This document shows positions 1-6,363 of a stretch of DNA of 9,433 bases, piece by piece. The notes beneath the pieces are model-generated. The model saw only the letters and a list, made by a program, of their open reading frames with translations. It did not search any database and was not told where the DNA came from. This DNA comes from an uncultured Burkholderiaceae bacterium (lineage in GTDB: Bacteria; Pseudomonadota; Gammaproteobacteria; Burkholderiales; Burkholderiaceae_C): assembly GCA_938022295.1 (NCBI GenBank), contig CALIDR010000152.1, positions 1 through 9,433 on the forward strand, read 5' to 3'. Made by a program: the position numbers and the translations under genes. Each line of letters begins with the position of its first letter. Position 1 is the stretch's first letter.

Positions 1-1
1 G

Positions 2-1066
2 CTGATCGACCGCATCCGGGCCGCGCGCGCGGCGCGCGCGCCGCTGGAGATCCGCGGCGGCGGCACGAAGGCGTTCTACGGCGGCCCCCCGGCGGGCGAC
101 GTGCTCGACGTGCGGGCGCTTTCGGGCATCGCGAGCTACGAGCCGAGCGAGCTCGTCGTCACGGCGCGCGCCGGCACGCCGCTGGCCGAGCTCGAGGCGA
201 CGCTCGCCGACCAGGGCCAGTGCCTGCCGTTCGAGCCGCCGCGCTTCGGCGAACACGGCACGGTCGGCGGCATGGTCGCCGCGGGCCTCGCTGGCCCGGC
301 GCGCCTGGCCGCCGGCGGCGTGCGCGACTACGTGCTCGGCGCGACGATGCTCGACGGCCGCGGCGAGGTGCTGACGTTCGGCGGCCAGGTGATGAAGAAC
401 GTCGCCGGCTACGACGTCTCGCGCCTGCTCGCCGGCTCGATGGGCGTGCTCGGCGTGATCTGCGAGGTCTCGCTGAAGGTGCTGCCGCGCCCGCCCGCCA
501 CGGCCACGCTGCGTTTCGAGCTCGACCAGGCGCAGTCGATCCGGCGCCTGAACGAATGGGGCGGCCAGCCGCTGCCGCTGAACGCGAGCGCCTGGTGGCA
601 GGGCACGCTCGCGGTGCGGCTGGCCGGCGCCGCGGCGGCGGTCGCCTCGGCGGTCGAACGCCTCGGCGGCGAGGCGGTCGACCCGGCACTGGCGGCCGCG
701 TTCTGGGAGGGGCTGCGCGACCAGCGCGACGAATACTTCGTCGCCGCCGCGGCGGCGGTGGCGGGCGGGGCGACGCTGTGGCGGCTGGCCGTGCCGCCGC
801 CGACGCCGCCGCTGGCCCTGGCGGGGGACACGCTGCTCGAGTGGGGCGGCGGCCAGCGCTGGCTGGTGTCCGACGCGCCGGCGACGACGGTGCGCGACGC
901 CGCCGCCGCCGTCGGCGGCCACGCGACGATGTTCCGCGGCGGCGACCGCATGGGCGGCGTGTTCGCGCCGCTGGCGCCGCCGCTGGCGCGCATCCACCGC
1001 GAGCTGAAGGCCGCGTTCGACCCCGAGCGGCTCTTCAACCGCGGGCGGCTGTACCCCGATCTCTGA
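2..1066 (+). CDS. glcE: Glycolate oxidase (dehydrogenase) subunit GlcE, FAD-binding, 5'-partial
   Basis: GlcE is one of the flavin subunits of the GlcDEF glycolate dehydrogenase, which oxidises glycolate to glyoxylate and passes electrons to the membrane quinone pool. The reading frame is open from base 2, and 354 codons are visible. The coding signal clearly precedes the GTG at 101: the glycine-rich FAD motif RGGGTK lies at visible residues 18-23, so the true start is outside the window and only a few residues are missing (the family is about 350-370 aa). Other FAD_binding_4 hallmarks are GTVGG (86-90), KNVAGYD (132-138) with the following GSMGVLGV stretch, and the C-terminal FNRGRLYPDL, a variant of the FNPGRMY ending usual in this family. 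The C-terminal half is alanine-rich and poorly conserved, as expected. glcD is probably just upstream. The next gene begins 13 nt after the stop. Confidence in identity is high; the start cannot be seen. Confidence 0.93.
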   Translation: MIDRIRAARAARAPLEIRGGGTKAFYGGPPAGDVLDVRALSGIASYEPSELVVTARAGTPLAELEATLADQGQCLPFEPPRFGEHGTVGGMVAAGLAGPARLAAGGVRDYVLGATMLDGRGEVLTFGGQVMKNVAGYDVSRLLAGSMGVLGVICEVSLKVLPRPPATATLRFELDQAQSIRRLNEWGGQPLPLNASAWWQGTLAVRLAGAAAAVASAVERLGGEAVDPALAAAFWEGLRDQRDEYFVAAAAAVAGGATLWRLAVPPPTPPLALAGDTLLEWGGGQRWLVSDAPATTVRDAAAAVGGHATMFRGGDRMGGVFAPLAPPLARIHRELKAAFDPERLFNRGRLYPDL

Positions 1067-1079
1067 CCTGCGCCTGCCG

Positions 1080-1439
1080 ATGGACGCGCTGAAGGGCTTC
1101 GCGGTGCTGCTGCTGTGCCAGTCGGCCGGCGAGGCGCTGGCGCGGCTCGCGCAGGCGCCGCTGCCGGGGCCGGTCATCGGCCTGCTGCTGCTCGCCGCGC
1201 TGCTGAACGTGCCGGCGCTGCAGCGTCCGGTGGCCGCGGCGGCCGACGTGCTGCTCGCCCATCTGTCGCTGCTGTTCGTGCCGGTGGGGGTGGGCGTCGT
1301 CACGCACCTCGGCCTGATCGGCCAGTACGGCGCGCGGATGGCGGTCGCGATCGTGGTGTCGACGTGGATCGGGCTGGCGACGACGGCGCTCGTGCTGCGC
1401 GCGCTGCTCGCGCGCGGCGCCGGCGCACGGGGCGCGTGA
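1080..1439 (+). CDS. CidA/LrgA family membrane protein, likely half of a glycolate carrier
   Basis: A 119-residue, very hydrophobic protein of the CidA/LrgA family. Four membrane segments can be read at about residues 5-22, 28-45, 55-77 and 84-110, which is the family topology. Family motifs are PGPVIG (29-34, usually PGxVIGM) and the FVPVGVGVV block (66-74, usually FFVPAGVGV). Length and layout match complete members. The ATG at 1080 is 13 nt after glcE and has no clear Shine-Dalgarno, suggesting translation coupled to glcE; the stop overlaps the LrgB start as TGATG. CidA/LrgA proteins were first named as holin-like modulators of murein hydrolases in Staphylococcus. Others work with an LrgB partner in small carboxylate transport (Bacillus PftAB for pyruvate, plant PLGG1 for glycolate/glycerate). 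Placement between glcE and glcF favours glycolate transport here; that role is inference. Confidence 0.88.
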   Translation: MDALKGFAVLLLCQSAGEALARLAQAPLPGPVIGLLLLAALLNVPALQRPVAAAADVLLAHLSLLFVPVGVGVVTHLGLIGQYGARMAVAIVVSTWIGLATTALVLRALLARGAGARGA

Positions 1440-2155
1440 TGCCGAACTTCGTCGAGCTGTGGGTGTACCTGGCGGCCACGCCGCTGTTTGGGCTGACCGC
1501 CACGGTGTCGGTCTACGTCGCGGCGCAGATGGCCGCGCAGCGCCTGGGCCAGCCGCCGTGGGCCAACCCGGTGCTCGCCACCGTCGTCGTGCTCGCGCTG
1601 CTGCTGGTGGCCACCGGCACGCCGTACCCGGCGTACTTCTCGGGCGCGCAGTTCATCCACTTCCTGCTCGGGCCGGCGGTGGTCGCGCTCGCGTGGCCGC
1701 TGTGGCAGCGCCGCGCCGAGCTGCGCCGCCGCGCCGGGCCGATCGTCGGCGCCGCGCTGGCCGGCGGCGCGGCCGCGGCGGCGAGCGCGGTCGGGCTCGC
1801 GTGGGCGCTCGGCCTGCCGCAGCAGGTGGCGATGTCGCTCGCGCCGAAGTCGGTCACCGCGCCGGTGGCGATGGGCATCGCCGAGCAGCTCGGCGGCATC
1901 CCGGCGCTGGCGGCGGCGTTCGCGGTGCTGACCGGCATGGTCGGCGCGGTGAGCGCCAAGTACCTGTTCGACGCGCTGCGCATCGCCTCGCCCGAAGTGC
2001 GCGGCTTCGCGCTGGGCACCGCGTCGCACGGCATCGGCGCCGCGCGCGCGCTGCTCGTCCACCCCGACGCCGGCGCCTACGCCGGCCTCGCGCTGGGGCT
2101 GCAGGTCGTCCTCGCCGCGCTGCTGATGCCGCTCGTCTTCCGCCTTCTCGCCTGA
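1439..2155 (+). CDS. LrgB family membrane protein, likely core subunit of a glycolate carrier
   Basis: A 238-residue polytopic membrane protein of the LrgB (CidB/YohK) family, in the usual 225-245 aa range. The ATG at 1439-1441 overlaps the stop of the LrgA-like gene; going further upstream in this frame enters the LrgA gene out of frame and gives an arginine-rich, implausible peptide. Conserved blocks are TPYPAYFSGAQFIHFLLGP (61-79), the LAPKSVTAPVAMGIAEQ block (134-150) followed by GGIPAL (152-157), and GTASHGIGAARA (193-204), which match the LrgB signatures KSVTTPIA, GGIPA and GTAxHxxGTARA. The LrgB half carries most conserved polar residues and is thought to form the translocation path in PLGG1-like carriers. 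The gene ends 13 nt before glcF. The pair replaces the separate permease gene (glcA) found in the E. coli glc operon; no glcA-like gene is in view. Family is certain; substrate is inferred from context. Confidence 0.9.
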   Translation: MPNFVELWVYLAATPLFGLTATVSVYVAAQMAAQRLGQPPWANPVLATVVVLALLLVATGTPYPAYFSGAQFIHFLLGPAVVALAWPLWQRRAELRRRAGPIVGAALAGGAAAAASAVGLAWALGLPQQVAMSLAPKSVTAPVAMGIAEQLGGIPALAAAFAVLTGMVGAVSAKYLFDALRIASPEVRGFALGTASHGIGAARALLVHPDAGAYAGLALGLQVVLAALLMPLVFRLLA

Positions 2156-2168
2156 CCGCCCTCCCGCC

Positions 2169-3446
2169 ATGCAGACCGCGCTCGCCGACGAGTTCAAGCA
2201 CACCCGCGAAGGCCAGGAGGCCGAGGCGATCCTGCGCAAGTGCGTGCACTGCGGCTTCTGCACCGCCACCTGCCCGACGTACCAGCTGCTCGGCGACGAG
2301 CTGGACGGCCCGCGCGGGCGCATCTACCTGATGAAGCAGGTGCTCGAGGGGGCACCCGTCACGCGCAAGACGCAGCAGCACCTGGACCGGTGCCTGACCT
2401 GCCGCAACTGCGAGACGACCTGCCCGAGCGGCGTGCAGTACGGCCACCTGGTCGACATCGGGCGCCAGATCGTCGAGCGGCGCGTCGAGCGCCCGGCGGC
2501 CGAGCGCGCGGTGCGCTGGCTGCTGAAGGAGGGGCTGACGTCGCCGCTGTTCGCACCGGCGCTCAAGCTCGGCCAGCTCGCCCGCCCGCTGCTGCCGGGC
2601 GTGCTGAAGCACAAGGTGCCCCCGCCGGCCGAGGCCCGCGCGCACCGCTGGCCGACGGCCACGCACCCGCGCAAGGTGCTGCTGCTGGCCGGCTGCGTGC
2701 AGCCGGCGATGATGCCCAACGTCAACGCCGCCACCGCGCGCGTGCTCGACGCGGCAGGCATCCAGACGCTGGTCGCCGAACGCGCCGGCTGCTGCGGCGC
2801 CCTGCGCACGCACCTGAGCGACGTCGAGGGGGGTCTCGCGGACATGCGGCGCAACGTCGACGCCTGGTGGCCGCACGTGGAGCGCGGCGAGGTCGAGGCG
2901 ATCGTGATGAACGCCTCGGGCTGCGGCGTGACGGTGAAGGAATACGGCCACGCGCTCGCCCACGACCCGGCGTACGCCGACAAGGCGCGGCGCATCGCGG
3001 AACTGACGAAGGACCTGAGCGAGCTGCTGCCCGACCTCGTGCCGGCGCTGCGCGAGCGCATGGCGCGCGCGGCCGAGGACGCGGCCGCCGACGACCCGCG
3101 CCCGCGTGCCCGCCCGCCGGTCAAGCGGCTCGCGTTCCACCCGCCGTGCACGCTGCAGCACGGCCAGCGGCTGCGCGGCGGCGTCGAGCAGCACCTGCGG
3201 CTGCTCGGCTTCGAGGTCGAGGTCGCGCCGAACGAGAGCCACCTGTGCTGCGGCTCGGCCGGCACCTACAGCGTGCTGCAGCCGGGGCTGGCGACGCAGC
3301 TGCGCGACCGCAAGCTCGCCAACCTCGCGCCGCTAGAGCCGCAGGTCATCGTCAGCGCCAACATCGGCTGCATCCAGCACCTGCAGACCGGCACGCCGCT
3401 GCCGGTGCGGCACTGGGTCGAAGTGCTCGACGAGGCGCTGGGGTGA
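2169..3446 (+). CDS. glcF: Glycolate oxidase (dehydrogenase) iron-sulfur subunit GlcF
   Basis: A 425-residue protein, close to the family norm of about 405-420. GlcF carries electrons from the GlcD/GlcE flavins towards the membrane. Two complete ferredoxin-type 4Fe-4S motifs are visible: C25-x2-C28-x2-C31-x3-C35-P and C75-x2-C78-x2-C81-x3-C85-P. Two CCG (heterodisulfide-reductase-like) domains follow, one with C176, C208-C209-G and C252, the other with C327, C360-C361-G and C401. All expected cysteines are present, so the protein looks functional. A poorly conserved, charged insertion (about residues 297-318, rich in Ala, Asp and Arg) separates the two CCG domains. The ATG at 2169 gives the usual N-terminus just ahead of the first cluster. 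No clear Shine-Dalgarno is seen, and the gene starts 13 nt after the LrgB-like gene, which suggests coupled translation. It appears to be the last gene of the glycolate operon. Confidence 0.95.
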   Translation: MQTALADEFKHTREGQEAEAILRKCVHCGFCTATCPTYQLLGDELDGPRGRIYLMKQVLEGAPVTRKTQQHLDRCLTCRNCETTCPSGVQYGHLVDIGRQIVERRVERPAAERAVRWLLKEGLTSPLFAPALKLGQLARPLLPGVLKHKVPPPAEARAHRWPTATHPRKVLLLAGCVQPAMMPNVNAATARVLDAAGIQTLVAERAGCCGALRTHLSDVEGGLADMRRNVDAWWPHVERGEVEAIVMNASGCGVTVKEYGHALAHDPAYADKARRIAELTKDLSELLPDLVPALRERMARAAEDAAADDPRPRARPPVKRLAFHPPCTLQHGQRLRGGVEQHLRLLGFEVEVAPNESHLCCGSAGTYSVLQPGLATQLRDRKLANLAPLEPQVIVSANIGCIQHLQTGTPLPVRHWVEVLDEALG

Positions 3447-3447
3447 C

Positions 3448-3469
3448 GGCGCGGCCGCCGCGGGCCGCC
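3448..3469 (+). terminator. Small GC hairpin after glcF, possible weak terminator
   Basis: GGC (3448-3450), a bulged GC, then GGCC (3453-3456) pair with GGCC-GCC (3463-3469) around a 6-nt loop, giving 7 bp directly after the glcF stop. No T-run follows, so it is at best a weak or Rho-assisted end of the glycolate operon. At this base composition such a short hairpin can arise by chance. Confidence 0.25.
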
Positions 3470-3481
3470 AGTCCCTCGCGC

Positions 3482-3510
3482 TTTACGCCGCCGCGGACAC
3501 CGGCTATCGT
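3482..3510 (+). promoter_or_regulatory. Possible sigma70-type promoter for the DUF885 gene
   Basis: TTTACG (3482-3487) and TATCGT (3505-3510) each match the -35 and -10 consensus at 4 of 6 positions and are separated by exactly 17 nt. They lie in one of the few less GC-rich spots between glcF and the next gene. Transcription would begin near 3516-3518, giving a leader of only about 15 nt before the GTG at 3533, or a nearly leaderless message from the ATG at 3518. Prediction by eye only. Confidence 0.4.
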
Positions 3511-3529
3511 GGGCCCGATGGGAGGGCCC
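3511..3529 (+). repeat. GGGCCC inverted repeat overlapping the DUF885 ribosome binding site
   Basis: Two GGGCCC hexamers (3511-3516 and 3524-3529) are separated by 7 nt (GATGGGA) and can form a 6-bp all-GC hairpin. The right arm overlaps GGAGGG (3521-3526), and the upstream ATG (3518-3520) would lie in the loop. If formed in the mRNA, it would mask part of the ribosome binding site of the following gene. Confidence 0.4.
3521..3526 (+). promoter_or_regulatory. Ribosome binding site deciding the GTG start of the DUF885 gene
   Basis: GGAGGG ends 6 nt before the GTG at 3533, an ideal Shine-Dalgarno and spacing. The in-frame ATG at 3518 has no comparable site in front of it and would place this motif inside the coding region. 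GTG is therefore preferred. Confidence 0.6.
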
Positions 3530-3532
3530 GCC

Positions 3533-5338
3533 GTGGACCGTCGCACCGTGCCATGGCGCCGTGTCGTCGCGACCGCGGTGCTCGTCTGGATCGGCTTCGC
3601 GGCGCCACCGGCGTTGGCGGCGGGCGCGAGCGAGCGCCTACACGCCCTGCTGGCCGAGTACTGGGAGCAGACGGCGCGCGACCAGCCCGAATGGGCGACG
3701 TGGCGCGGCGACCACCGCTTCGACGACCGGCTCACCGACGCCTCGCCGGCCGAGCGCGACGCGCGCGACGCGCGGCAGCGCGCGTGGCTCGCCGCGGCGC
3801 GGGCGATCGACCGCACCGCGCTGCCGCCGGCGGACCGGGTGTCGCTCGACGTCTTCGTCCACGAACGCGCCGACGACGTCGCGTTCCAGGCCTTCGAGGG
3901 CTGGCGCACGCTCGGCCTCGGCGCGCTGGGCGGGCTGCACACCGAGTTCGCCGACCTGCTGCGCGCGATGCCGATGGCCACGCCCGCGCAGGCCGAGCAC
4001 GCGCTCGCGCGGCTGGCCGCCTGGCCGCGGCGCGTCGAGCAGGAGGTGGAATGGCTGCGGCGCGGCATCGCGCTCGGCTGGGTGCCGCCGCGGCCGGTGC
4101 TCGAGCGCGTGATCGCGCAGCTCGACGGCCAGCTCGCGCCGGCGGCCGACCCGTACCTCGAGCCGTTCGGCCGCCTCGGCGCGGAGATCGCGCAGGCGCA
4201 GCGCGCGGCGCTGCTCGACCGCGCGCGCCGGCTCGTCGAGGCCGACGTGCGGCCGGCCACGCAGCGGCTGCGCGACTTCGTCGCCGGCGAGTACCTCGCC
4301 GCCGCGCCCGCCGACGGCGCGCTGTGGCGCTACCCCGAAGGCGCGCGCGTCTACGACGCGCTGATCGCGCACCACACGACGCTGCCGCTGGCGGCGCAGA
4401 CGCTACACGACACCGGGCGGCGCGAAGTGGCGCGGCTGCAGGGCGAGATCGAGCGCACGATGCGCGACGCCGGCTTCGCCGGCACGTTCGCGCAGTGGGT
4501 CGAGCACCTCAACGGCGATCCGAAGTTCTTCCACCCGAGCCCCGAGGCGCTGCTCGCCGGCTATCGCGACATCGCCAAGCGCATCGACCCCGAGCTGACG
4601 CGCCTGTTCGCCGAACTGCCGCGCGCGCCGTACGGCGTGCGCGCGATGCCGGCGTACCGCGGCGGCGAGGCGGCCGACTACTACGAAGGCCCGGGGCTGG
4701 ACGGCAGCCGCCCCGGATGGTTCAACGCCAACGCCCTCGCGTACCGCCGGCGGCCGACCTGGTCGATGGAAACGCTCGTCGCCCACGAGGCGATGCCGGG
4801 CCACCACCTGCAGACCGCGCGCGCCGCCGAGCGGGGCGAGCTGCCCGCGTTCCGCCGCGACGCCGGCTTCACGGCTTACACCGAGGGCTGGGCGCTGTAC
4901 GCCGAGACGCTCGGCTCCGAGCTCGGGCTGTACCGCGACCCGCACAGCCGATTCGGCCACCTGCAGGACCAGATCTTCCGCGCCGCGCGGCTCGTCGTCG
5001 ACACCGGCATCCACGCGCTGGGCTGGACGCGCGCGCAGGCGATCGACTACCTCGTGCAGACCACCGGCGTCGACCGCGCCTACTGCACCGCCGAGGTCGA
5101 CCGCTACACCTCGTGGCCCGGCCAGGCGCTCGCCTACACGACCGGGATGCTCGAGATCTTCGCGCTGCGCGAGCGCGCCCGCGCCGCGCTCGGCGAGCGC
5201 TTCGACATCCGGCGCTTCCACAACGTGCTGCTCGACGACGGCGCGCTGCCGCTGCCGGTGCTCGGCGCCGTCGTCGACGCCTGGATCGCCGGCCAGCGCG
5301 CCACCGCGCCCGCGGCGGCGCCGTCGCGCGGGCCCTGA
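3533..5338 (+). CDS. Exported DUF885 family protein, putative zinc metallopeptidase
   Basis: A 601-residue protein from the GTG at 3533 (606 from the ATG at 3518). The N-terminus reads as a signal peptide: basic MDRR and RR (9-10), a hydrophobic core at about 11-24, and an ALA site at 27-29 with cleavage near residue 29-30, so it should act outside the cytoplasm. The mature part matches the DUF885 family in length and motifs: FHPSPEALL before the core, HEAMPGHHLQ (H418, E419, H424, H425), and TEGWALYAE with E451. The HExxxGHH motif followed about 30 residues later by a Glu resembles gluzincin metallopeptidases with an enlarged HExxH motif; H418, H424 or H425 and E451 are candidate zinc ligands and E419 the candidate catalytic base. 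The family is generally annotated as uncharacterised; a peptidase role is inference. It has its own likely promoter and stands apart from the glycolate operon (86 nt gap). A low-complexity Ala/Pro tail ends the protein. Confidence 0.88.
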   Translation: MDRRTVPWRRVVATAVLVWIGFAAPPALAAGASERLHALLAEYWEQTARDQPEWATWRGDHRFDDRLTDASPAERDARDARQRAWLAAARAIDRTALPPADRVSLDVFVHERADDVAFQAFEGWRTLGLGALGGLHTEFADLLRAMPMATPAQAEHALARLAAWPRRVEQEVEWLRRGIALGWVPPRPVLERVIAQLDGQLAPAADPYLEPFGRLGAEIAQAQRAALLDRARRLVEADVRPATQRLRDFVAGEYLAAAPADGALWRYPEGARVYDALIAHHTTLPLAAQTLHDTGRREVARLQGEIERTMRDAGFAGTFAQWVEHLNGDPKFFHPSPEALLAGYRDIAKRIDPELTRLFAELPRAPYGVRAMPAYRGGEAADYYEGPGLDGSRPGWFNANALAYRRRPTWSMETLVAHEAMPGHHLQTARAAERGELPAFRRDAGFTAYTEGWALYAETLGSELGLYRDPHSRFGHLQDQIFRAARLVVDTGIHALGWTRAQAIDYLVQTTGVDRAYCTAEVDRYTSWPGQALAYTTGMLEIFALRERARAALGERFDIRRFHNVLLDDGALPLPVLGAVVDAWIAGQRATAPAAAPSRGP

Positions 5339-5369
5339 GGCGCGTCGGGCCCGGCCGCGGCCCGGCGCC
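5339..5369 (+). terminator. Strong GC stem-loop directly after the DUF885 gene
   Basis: GGCGC (5339-5343), a 2-nt bulge (GT), and CGGGCC (5346-5351) pair perfectly with GGCCCG-GCGCC (5359-5369) around a 7-nt loop: 11 GC pairs beginning at the first base after the stop codon. There is no T-run; instead TAGAAT follows at once. It could be a pause or 3'-end-stabilising hairpin, or a terminator in a genome where U-tracts are weak. Confidence 0.4.
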
Positions 5370-5375
5370 TAGAAT
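5370..5375 (+). promoter_or_regulatory. Possible -10 element of the ilvE promoter
   Basis: TAGAAT matches the TATAAT consensus at 5 of 6 positions in an otherwise GC-saturated gap, 30 nt before the ilvE start. No good -35 is present 16-18 nt upstream; that space is filled by the GC stem-loop. Transcription would start near 5382, giving a leader of about 24 nt containing the ribosome binding site. Confidence 0.4.
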
Positions 5376-5405
5376 GCGGGATTCCCGAGGCTGCGAGGAC
5401 GCCCC

Positions 5406-6329
5406 ATGTCGATGGAAGACCGCGACGGCAAGATCTGGATGGACGGCCAGCTCGTCGACTGGCGCGACGCCAGGGTCCACGTGCTGACGCACACGCTGCA
5501 CTACGGCTGCGGCGCGTTCGAGGGCGTGCGCGCCTACCACACGGTCCACGGCACGGCGATCTTCCGCCTGCGCGAGCACACCGAGCGCCTGTTCAACAGC
5601 GCCAAGATCCTGCGCATGACGATCCCGTACCCGATCGAGCAGGTGATCGAGGCGCAGCGCGAAGTCGTGCGCGTCAACAAGCTCGAGAGCTGCTACATCC
5701 GCCCGCTCGTCTGGATCGGCTCCGAGAAGCTCGGCGTCAGCCCCAAGGGCAACCGCATCCACCTGATGATCGCCGCCTGGGCCTGGGGCGCCTACCTCGG
5801 CGAGGAGGGGCTCAGGCGCGGCATCCGCGTCAAGACGAGCAGCTACACGCGCCACCACGTCAACATCACGATGACGCAGGCCAAGGCGGTGAGCAACTAC
5901 ACGAACTCGATCCTCGCCAACATGGAGGCCACCGACGAGGGCTACGACGAGGCGCTGCTGCTCGACCCGTCGGGCTTCGTCAGCGAGGGCGCCGGCGAGA
6001 ACCTGTTCGTGATCAAGAAGGGTGTCGTCTACACGCCCGACCTCTCCGCCGGCGCGCTCAACGGCATCACGCGCGACACGATCTTCGCGATCTGCCACGA
6101 CCTGGGCCTGAAGCTGGTCGAAAAGCGCATCACCCGCGACGAGGTCTACATCTGCGACGAGGCCTTCTTCACCGGCACCGCGGCCGAGGTGACGCCGATC
6201 CGCGAGCTCGACCGCGTGCCGATCGGCAGCGGCCAGCGCGGCCCGATCACCGAGAAGATCCAGGCCGCGTTCTTCGACATCGTCAACGGCCGCAACGCGA
6301 AGTACGCCGAGTGGCTGACCCGCGTCTGA
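5406..6329 (+). CDS. ilvE: Branched-chain amino acid aminotransferase IlvE
   Basis: A 307-residue fold-type IV PLP enzyme, the same length as E. coli IlvE (309). It interconverts Leu, Ile and Val with their 2-oxo acids using 2-oxoglutarate/glutamate in the cytoplasm, the last step of branched-chain synthesis. Motifs are LHYGCGAFEGVRAY (31-44), RPLVWIGSEKLGV (99-111), the PLP-binding Lys K160 in TQAKAVSNYTNS, SEGAGENLF (193-201, with E194), LNGITRDTI (218-226) and FFTGTAAEVTPI (254-265). The ATG at 5406 has GAGGA (5395-5399) 6 nt upstream, which favours it over the ATG at 5412. This group-1 BCAT sequence keeps every expected core motif. A CHCC zinc-finger gene follows 34 nt later. Some family members act as D-amino acid aminotransferases or aminodeoxychorismate lyases, but the length and WIGSEKLGV/EVTPIRELD wording fit IlvE. 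Confidence 0.96.
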   Translation: MSMEDRDGKIWMDGQLVDWRDARVHVLTHTLHYGCGAFEGVRAYHTVHGTAIFRLREHTERLFNSAKILRMTIPYPIEQVIEAQREVVRVNKLESCYIRPLVWIGSEKLGVSPKGNRIHLMIAAWAWGAYLGEEGLRRGIRVKTSSYTRHHVNITMTQAKAVSNYTNSILANMEATDEGYDEALLLDPSGFVSEGAGENLFVIKKGVVYTPDLSAGALNGITRDTIFAICHDLGLKLVEKRITRDEVYICDEAFFTGTAAEVTPIRELDRVPIGSGQRGPITEKIQAAFFDIVNGRNAKYAEWLTRV

Positions 6330-6363
6330 GCCGCCGACCGATCCGAGGACCGATCCCGAGACC

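Noticed and set aside
720..960. GCC/GGC-rich runs in glcE as a possible repeat element
   Set aside because: They encode irregular Ala-rich sequence with no constant unit, consistent with high-GC coding bias.
101..1066. glcE starting at the GTG at 101
   Set aside because: The frame is open to the window start and the RGGGTK FAD motif lies upstream of that GTG, so it is an internal Val codon.
1080..2155. LrgAB as a holin/antiholin-type autolysis system
   Set aside because: No murein hydrolase, LytS/LytR regulator or separate promoter is present; position inside a glycolate operon makes a carboxylate carrier the simpler reading. Not excluded by sequence alone.
1067..2168. The LrgAB pair as a recently transferred insertion splitting the glc genes
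   Set aside because: Base and codon composition look the same as the flanking glc genes, gaps are regular (13 nt on both sides), and no repeats or recombinase remnants flank the pair.
1854..3242. Long antisense open frame opposite the LrgB-like gene and glcF
   Set aside because: The translation is low-complexity (Arg, Ala, Val, Leu, Gln) with no recognisable motif, and it mirrors genes with intact catalytic motifs on the other strand.
2240..5338. A continuous 1032-codon + strand frame spanning glcF and the DUF885 gene
   Set aside because: Its first part is the shifted frame of glcF, giving Arg/Ala/Pro-rich nonsense. The real DUF885 protein begins only at 3533 (or 3518), where the signal peptide starts. 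Stops are rare in alternate frames at this GC content.
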